DNA of 6,989 nt. Source: UBA9715 sp045629845. Its GTDB lineage: Bacteria > Actinomycetota > Coriobacteriia > Coriobacteriales > Eggerthellaceae. This document shows positions 3,762 to 6,989 of the stretch, one piece after another (position 1 is the stretch's first letter; every line of letters starts with the position of its first letter). The notes beneath the pieces were generated by a model. The model worked only from the letters and a program-made list of their open reading frames with translations, had not been told where the DNA came from and searched no databases. The position numbers were made by a program, and so were the translations under genes. The stretch covers positions 1-6,989 of the forward strand of contig JAZQRZ010000020.1 in NCBI GenBank assembly GCA_045629845.1, in the 5' to 3' direction.

Positions 3762-6404
3762 ATGCCTAAGAAAATCGCTGTAATCGATGGTAATTCACTG
3801 ATGCATCGCGCCTATCATGCGGTGCCTCCAACTATGACTGCTCCTGATGGCACGCCAACCAACGCTGTGTTTGGCTTCTGCAGCATGTTGTTCAAGTTTA
3901 TTGAAATGGCGCGTCCTGATGGTATCGTCTGTGCCTTCGATGCGGGTAAGCCGAAATTCCGCATGGAAGCGATGGAGCAATATAAGGCGCAGCGTCCGCC
4001 GATGGATGACGAGCTGCGTGTGCAATTCCCGCTTATTGAAAGTCTGTTGGAATCGATGAATATCCCAGTCGTGAAGGTGCAGGGTTGGGAAGGCGACGAC
4101 ATTTTAGGTACCGTGGCTGCACGCGACGAAGCGCGTGGTTATGAAACGCTATTGGTGTCGGGTGACAAAGATGTAAATCAGCTGGTTACTGACTTAACGC
4201 ATGTGGTGACCACTAAAAAGGGTATCACTGACGTGGTGATTTTTGACCCCGAAACCGTGCAGGAAAAGTATGGTATTTCACCAGCGCAATTCCCTGATTA
4301 TTTGGGATTTATGGGTGACTCTTCCGATAATATTCCAGGCGTGCCAGGCATTGGTGAAAAGACGGCTCAAAAGTTGCTGGCGCAGTTTGGCAGCATGGAA
4401 GGTGTATACGAAAACCTGGACAAGCTGAAGGGTAAGCAGCTTGAAAATATTCGCGATAATCGCGAGCTTGCGTTCTTGTCGCGTAAGATTGCAACTATCG
4501 TGACTGATCTTGATTTCGAGCTTGATGTCGATGAAGTTGCTTGGCCATCCTTCGATACAGAAACGGTAACTCAGGCTTTTGGTGCGATTCGTTTTAACTC
4601 ACAGCTTGCGAAGTTGATGAAGCTGGTGGGGCAAGAACATGCAGCGCCTGTTGCACCTGCCTTCGAAGTGCAGGAAGCAGTTGAAGGCGCCGAGGCTGAA
4701 GCGCTGGTAAATGCAGCTCTGGCGCGTAATGAACGCATTAGTGTGGCCTTCGCTCGCTCGGCTCAAGAATCGTTGTTTGGCGCCGAGGTAACTCTAGCAG
4801 TTGCAACGTCAGAAGGAGCAGGGCTTGTCGATGGTGATGCGGCGTGCGATTTGTTGGCACGCATCGTACGCGAAGGTTCGTTTGCTGCTCATGATGCAAA
4901 GGCGGCTTTGCACGAGGTTTATCCCGTTGATTCTGCCGAGCCTGCTTTGGTCAGTGTTTCAGAAGTACTTAAGGCGAACCTGTTTGATGTAGCGCTAGCT
5001 GCTTATGTACTTGATTCTTCGGTGGGTAAGTATCCGCTTGAAAGTCTTGTCGAGACTTATCTTGGCGCATCGCTTCCCGAAAGCAAGGAAGAACGCGTGC
5101 GTGTTTCCGTCGAAGCGCAGGCAGTGTTTGCGCTGGTAGGCGTACTGGATAAGAAGCTTGAAGAAGATGGCACCGCCAGTGTGTATAACGAAATCGATGC
5201 TCCTTTGGTCGGTGCGCTTACCGTAATCGAGCGCAATGGTGCACCGATTGATACTCAGGCATTGGCTGAATTGGGTGCTACGACTCAAACCGAAATCGAT
5301 GAACTGCGTGCTCAAATTCACGAACTTGCAGGCGAAGAGTTCAATGTTGATTCGCCGAAGCAACTTGGCCATATTCTGTTCGAGGTGCTAGGCATGCCAC
5401 ATGGTAAGAAGACCAAGAGCGGCTATTCGACTGACGCGCAGGTGCTAAAGAAACTGGCGGAAGAGTTCGAGCTGCCCGCATTGGTTCTGCGTTATCGCGA
5501 GTATGCGAAGATTAAGTCCACCTATATTGATGCACTTCCGCAAATTGCTCGCCGTTATGGTGACGGCCGCGTGCATACCTCATTCAATGAAACAGTTACG
5601 GCAACGGGTCGCTTGTCATCATCCGATCCTAATTTGCAAAACATCCCCGTGCGTACGGATTTTGGCCGCAAGATTCGCAGCTGCTTTGGACCGCTTAATC
5701 CAGCGGCTGGTGACGTTTTCCTGTCTGCCGACTATTCGCAAATCGAACTTCGTCTACTTGCGCATTTATCAGGCGACGAGCATTTGGTGGCTGCTTTCAA
5801 TTCGGGTGCTGACTTTCATGCTTCGACCGCTGCACGCGTATTTGGGGTGTCAGTGGAAGAAGTCACACCGCAGATGCGCAGTCGTGCTAAGGCAGTGAAC
5901 TTTGGCATTGTGTACGGTCAGCAAGCCTTTGGCTTGGCGCAAAGTCTTGAAATACCCATGGCTGAAGCCAAGCAAATGATTGACCGCTATTTCGAGGCAT
6001 ATCCTGGTGTGCGTGCATATCTTGACCGCACAATCGAAGAGGCACGTGAAAAGGGTTACGCCGAAACCATGTTTGGCCGTCGTCGACACATTCCCGAGCT
6101 TACTGCGCGCAATGCGGTACAACGTGGCTTTGGTGAACGTACGGCTATGAATCATCCGATGCAGGGTAGTGCTGCTGACATCATTAAGCTGGCTATGAGT
6201 GAAGTATCGCGCCGCCTTGTTGCTGACGGTTTCAAGGCCAAGCTGTTGATTCAGGTGCACGACGAACTTGACTTCTCGGTTCCTGCCGACGAAATTGAAT
6301 CCTTAAGCGCCATGGTGAAGGATGTCATGGAAAACGCTGCTGAACTCAGTGTTCCGCTTATTGCCGATGTATCCTATGCCTCAACCTGGGCTGAAGCTCA
6401 TTAA
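3762..6404 (+). CDS. polA: DNA polymerase I
   Basis: Repair and gap-filling polymerase of 880 residues that removes RNA primers at Okazaki fragments. Residues 1-290 are the 5' flap endonuclease domain with its metal-binding acids: Asp9 (IDGNS), Asp60 (FDAGKPKFR), EGDD at 110-113, SGDKD at 133-137 and GDSSDN at 185-190, followed by the PGVPGIGEKTA helix-hairpin-helix. Residues about 300-465 correspond to the 3'-5' proofreading domain, but its acidic Exo motifs are missing (positions 326-333 read ISVAFARS where a DxE is expected), so proofreading is predicted to be lost, as in Taq and mycobacterial PolA. Residues about 480-880 are the polymerase domain: TATGRLSSSDPNLQNIP (613-629), motif A with catalytic Asp657 (DYSQIELR), the O helix with Arg706, Lys710, Phe714 and Tyr718, and motif C HDE at 833-835. 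AAAGGA at 3750-3755 supports the start. The gene is a separate transcription unit with terminators on both sides. Confidence 0.98.
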   Translation: MPKKIAVIDGNSLMHRAYHAVPPTMTAPDGTPTNAVFGFCSMLFKFIEMARPDGIVCAFDAGKPKFRMEAMEQYKAQRPPMDDELRVQFPLIESLLESMNIPVVKVQGWEGDDILGTVAARDEARGYETLLVSGDKDVNQLVTDLTHVVTTKKGITDVVIFDPETVQEKYGISPAQFPDYLGFMGDSSDNIPGVPGIGEKTAQKLLAQFGSMEGVYENLDKLKGKQLENIRDNRELAFLSRKIATIVTDLDFELDVDEVAWPSFDTETVTQAFGAIRFNSQLAKLMKLVGQEHAAPVAPAFEVQEAVEGAEAEALVNAALARNERISVAFARSAQESLFGAEVTLAVATSEGAGLVDGDAACDLLARIVREGSFAAHDAKAALHEVYPVDSAEPALVSVSEVLKANLFDVALAAYVLDSSVGKYPLESLVETYLGASLPESKEERVRVSVEAQAVFALVGVLDKKLEEDGTASVYNEIDAPLVGALTVIERNGAPIDTQALAELGATTQTEIDELRAQIHELAGEEFNVDSPKQLGHILFEVLGMPHGKKTKSGYSTDAQVLKKLAEEFELPALVLRYREYAKIKSTYIDALPQIARRYGDGRVHTSFNETVTATGRLSSSDPNLQNIPVRTDFGRKIRSCFGPLNPAAGDVFLSADYSQIELRLLAHLSGDEHLVAAFNSGADFHASTAARVFGVSVEEVTPQMRSRAKAVNFGIVYGQQAFGLAQSLEIPMAEAKQMIDRYFEAYPGVRAYLDRTIEEAREKGYAETMFGRRRHIPELTARNAVQRGFGERTAMNHPMQGSAADIIKLAMSEVSRRLVADGFKAKLLIQVHDELDFSVPADEIESLSAMVKDVMENAAELSVPLIADVSYASTWAEAH

Positions 6405-6438
6405 TATGGAAAAGGGTCAGGCCCTTTTCCATATTTTT
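6403..6438 (+). terminator. Strong Rho-independent terminator of polA
   Basis: A perfect stem of at least 12 bp (TATGGAAAAGGG at 6405-6416 with CCCTTTTCCATA at 6422-6433) can extend by A-T pairs into the polA stop codon. It has a five-base TCAGG loop and five T at 6434-6438. The - strand flank is also A/T-rich but lacks a clear T run. Confidence 0.95.
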
Positions 6439-6455
6439 CATCACATATTTACCAT

Positions 6456-6484
6456 TTGACGTGCGAATGAGCCGCTGTTAAAGT
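6456..6484 (+). promoter_or_regulatory. Promoter of the rplU-rpmA operon
   Basis: TTGACG (6456-6461) is five of six bases of the -35 consensus. After exactly 17 bp comes TAAAGT (6479-6484), a four of six -10 preceded by TG one base upstream (6476-6477), which makes it an extended -10. Transcription would start near 6491, leaving a leader of about 90 bases. This is the best-formed promoter in the window and fits a ribosomal protein operon. Confidence 0.75.
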
Positions 6485-6489
6485 ATCGG

Positions 6490-6509
6490 TTTGCGTCTTT
6501 GCACGCAAA
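6490..6509 (+). other. Hairpin at the 5' end of the rplU leader
   Basis: TTTGCGT and ACGCAAA form a perfect 7-bp stem around the loop CTTTGC, right at the expected 5' end of the mRNA. No T run follows that would make a terminator. A 5'-terminal stem can stabilise a message. A role in ribosomal-protein feedback is possible, but I do not recognise a described L21 leader structure. The rest of the leader (6510-6568) shows no strong stem. Confidence 0.5.
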
Positions 6510-6581
6510 AGCACAGATGGCGCGTCCCACCCATACGTGTCGTCGTGTAGTAAATGCTTACGTTTAGCAAGGAGAAAGCAT

Positions 6582-6938
6582 ATGTACGCAGTAGTTAAAA
6601 CGGGTGGCAAGCAGTACAAGGTCACGCCGGGTGATGTTCTCGAGATCGAGAAGCTCGACGTGGAAGAAGGCGCCGAGGTCGAACTGCCGGTCATTTTTGT
6701 GGCCGACGGCGAAAAGATCGAGGCAGATCCTGACAAGGCTGCAGCCACGAAGGTAACCGCAAAGGTTCTCGCCCAGTTCAAGGGCAAGAAGCAGATTGTC
6801 TTCAAGTTCAAGAAGCGCAAGGGTTATAAGAAGCTGAACGGTCACCGTCAGCAGCTCACCCGCGTGCGCATCATGTCGGTTGGCTCCGAAAAGTGGGCAA
6901 AGCCGGCTAAGAAGGCCGCTAAGGCTGACGAGGAATAA
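6582..6938 (+). CDS. rplU: 50S ribosomal protein L21
   Basis: Large-subunit protein of 118 residues that binds 23S rRNA near L20. The N-terminus MYAVVKTGGKQYKV is the family signature, and the conserved C-terminal core includes KFKKRKGYKKLNGHRQ and TRVRI. A short Lys/Ala-rich tail (about residues 105-118, ending KADEE) extends beyond the E. coli length of 103. The start at 6582 has AAGGAG (6569-6574) with a seven-base spacer. An in-frame upstream ATG-less extension is rejected because L21 begins at MYAVV. Codons are more C/G-ending than in polA, as expected for a highly expressed gene. It is followed after 12 bases by rpmA, the usual order. Confidence 0.98.
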   Translation: MYAVVKTGGKQYKVTPGDVLEIEKLDVEEGAEVELPVIFVADGEKIEADPDKAAATKVTAKVLAQFKGKKQIVFKFKKRKGYKKLNGHRQQLTRVRIMSVGSEKWAKPAKKAAKADEE

Positions 6939-6950
6939 AGGAGGGAAATC

Positions 6951-6989
6951 ATGGCACATAAAAAAGGTCTTGGTTCATCCCGTAATGGT
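6951..6989 (+). CDS. rpmA: 50S ribosomal protein L27, N-terminal part (3' end outside window)
   Basis: Thirteen codons read MAHKKGLGSSRNG, the L27 N-terminus that reaches toward the peptidyl-transferase centre. There is no Firmicutes-type N-terminal extension needing protease removal, since the ATG is directly preceded by its own Shine-Dalgarno AGGAGG (6939-6944), which abuts the rplU stop codon (6936-6938). Spacing to the ATG is six bases. The position after rplU is the standard rplU-rpmA order, and obg often follows. Confidence 0.95.
   Translation, partial: MAHKKGLGSSRNG

Noticed and set aside
4995..5372. 125-residue reading frame antisense to polA
   Set aside because: Shadow of a conserved polA region, with no domain, ribosome site or promoter. 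The same applies to the antisense frame at 5850-6260.
6551..6574. TGCT...AGCA stem before the rplU start as a ribosome-site-masking hairpin
   Set aside because: Only four base pairs with mismatched flanks, so not stable enough to claim.
6537..6581. 15-codon N-terminal extension of L21
   Set aside because: L21 proteins begin at MYAVV/MYAII, and AAGGAG with seven-base spacing serves the ATG at 6582. The extension lies in the leader.

Overview
The window looks like ordinary chromosome from a mid-GC actinobacterium, most likely of the class Coriobacteriia. That placement is inferred from three things: the Eggerthella-like wording of the RmlC fragment, a GlnA2-type glutamine synthetase next to a GlnR-like regulator, and L27 starting directly at MAHKKG with no Firmicutes-type leader extension. 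No tRNA, rRNA, CRISPR array, insertion sequence, phage gene or attachment site is visible.

Layout, left to right. (1) 1-263 is the 3' end of a + strand dTDP-4-dehydrorhamnose 3,5-epimerase gene (rmlC), closed by a hairpin terminator at 267-295. (2) 306-1586 on the - strand is a GT4 (WbuB-like) glycosyltransferase that converges on rmlC. Together they look like the edge of a cell-surface polysaccharide locus. (3) 1587-1626 is a very compact divergent control region, with a TATAAT box for each direction on either side of the perfect palindrome AGTCATGACT. (4) 1627-3633 is a two-gene + strand operon: a class I glutamine synthetase of the GlnA2 type, then, with no gap at all, an OmpR-family regulator whose receiver domain has lost its phosphorylation residues, as in GlnR. 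The operon ends at a terminator at 3689-3713. (5) 3762-6404 is DNA polymerase I (polA), complete, with a flap-nuclease domain, a dead proofreading domain and an active polymerase domain. It has its own short promoter region and a very strong terminator at 6403-6438. (6) 6456-6989 is the start of the rplU-rpmA ribosomal protein operon, with a good promoter, a roughly 90-base leader, complete L21 and the first 13 codons of L27.

How they fit together. The synthetase and the regulator form a plausible nitrogen-assimilation module, in which a phosphorylation-independent GlnR-like protein is encoded in the same mRNA as the enzyme it would be expected to control. The polA and rplU-rpmA units are unrelated housekeeping genes that happen to lie downstream. 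I see no wholly new system here. The most interesting points are the degenerate-receiver regulator, the changed feedback and ammonium-site residues in the synthetase, and the overlapping divergent promoters.
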